Source of the DNA: Bacteroidales bacterium
GTDB lineage: Bacteria; Bacteroidota; Bacteroidia; Bacteroidales; Paludibacteraceae
Direction of reading: 5' to 3'
DNA: 5,248 nucleotides
Assembly: GCA_900766775.1 (NCBI GenBank)
Contig: CAAFXN010000214.1
Coordinates: 1-5,248, forward strand
A program made the position numbers and the translations under genes. Shown here one piece after another: positions 5,218 through 5,248 of this stretch; positions within the stretch are counted from its first letter, which is position 1; every line of letters starts with the position of its first letter. Below the pieces are notes generated by a model. That model saw only the letters and a list, made by a program, of their open reading frames with translations, was not told the DNA's origin and ran no database searches.

Positions 5218-5221
5218 CAGC

Positions 5222-5248
5222 ATGAAAGCAAATGATCCATATTATGTA
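5222..5248 (+). CDS. Probable start of an unidentified gene, cut by the window edge
   Basis: ATG at 5222 opens a frame (MKANDPYYV) that runs to the end of the window. It lies 4 nt behind the -7 box of a strong promoter, at or one base after the predicted transcription start, so translation would have almost no leader. Either the gene is read from a leaderless transcript or the true start is further right and these bases are leader. Nine residues are too few to name a family. Confidence 0.4.

Larger units (their letters stand above)
4681..5221. other. 541-bp intergenic region without a convincing gene
   Basis: This gap separates divergently transcribed genes. From left to right it holds the dcp leader and promoter, an A8T6 tract, the 44-bp repeat array, a small hairpin CGAAG/CTTCG (4883-4896), the nested inverted-repeat element and the promoter of the right-hand gene. 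The only small frame with a good ribosome-binding site (4932-5015) lies inside the palindromic element and is not accepted as a gene. Confidence 0.7.

Overview
The window looks like a piece of a Bacteroidota chromosome, most likely order Bacteroidales. The best evidence is two near-perfect Bacteroidetes-type promoters (TTTG-like -33 box, 20-nt spacer, TAnnTTTG -7 box). One drives the M3 peptidase on the minus strand and the other the gene entering at the right edge. AT-rich leaders without Shine-Dalgarno sequences, a lipoprotein M3 peptidase and a trxB with the CATC motif fit this. No phage, plasmid, CRISPR, tRNA or rRNA feature is visible.

Layout, left to right. (1) Bases 2-220: the 3' end of a plus-strand gene with a Glu-rich tail ending in QLSLF, a canonical beta-sliding-clamp-binding pentapeptide. 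(2) Bases 211-324: a degenerate 19-bp direct-repeat array interrupted by a GC hairpin. (3) Bases 353-1273: trxB, thioredoxin reductase, closed by a good intrinsic terminator. (4) Bases 1330-1556: AT-rich convergent intergenic DNA with a perfect 21-bp palindrome. (5) Bases 1557-2417, minus: an unrecognised polytopic membrane protein. (6) Bases 2431-2593: a 160-bp cluster of short perfect hairpins, including two copies of a 35-bp GC-rich repeat, the second ending inside the stop codon region of the next gene. (7) Bases 2590-4680, minus: a complete M3 zinc metallopeptidase (dipeptidyl carboxypeptidase, Dcp type) with a lipoprotein signal. (8) Bases 4681-5221: 541 bp without a convincing gene, holding the dcp promoter, an A8T6 tract, a helically phased 44-bp repeat and a GC-rich nested inverted-repeat element of about 195 bp. 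(9) Bases 5222-5248: the probable first nine codons of another plus-strand gene directly behind a strong promoter.

The genes are housekeeping in type: thioredoxin recycling, peptide degradation in the envelope and a membrane protein. They do not form an obvious pathway. No undescribed multi-gene system is visible. The unusual content is in the intergenic DNA: the 44-bp array upstream of dcp, whose nine short sites are spaced 10, 11, 23, 10, 11, 23, 10 and 11 bp; the nested-palindrome element beside it; and the hairpin cluster downstream of dcp, which shares a 12-bp core with that element. These look like REP/MITE-like dispersed elements and a possible phased protein-binding or bent-DNA region. 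That interpretation is inference and needs a genome-wide search.
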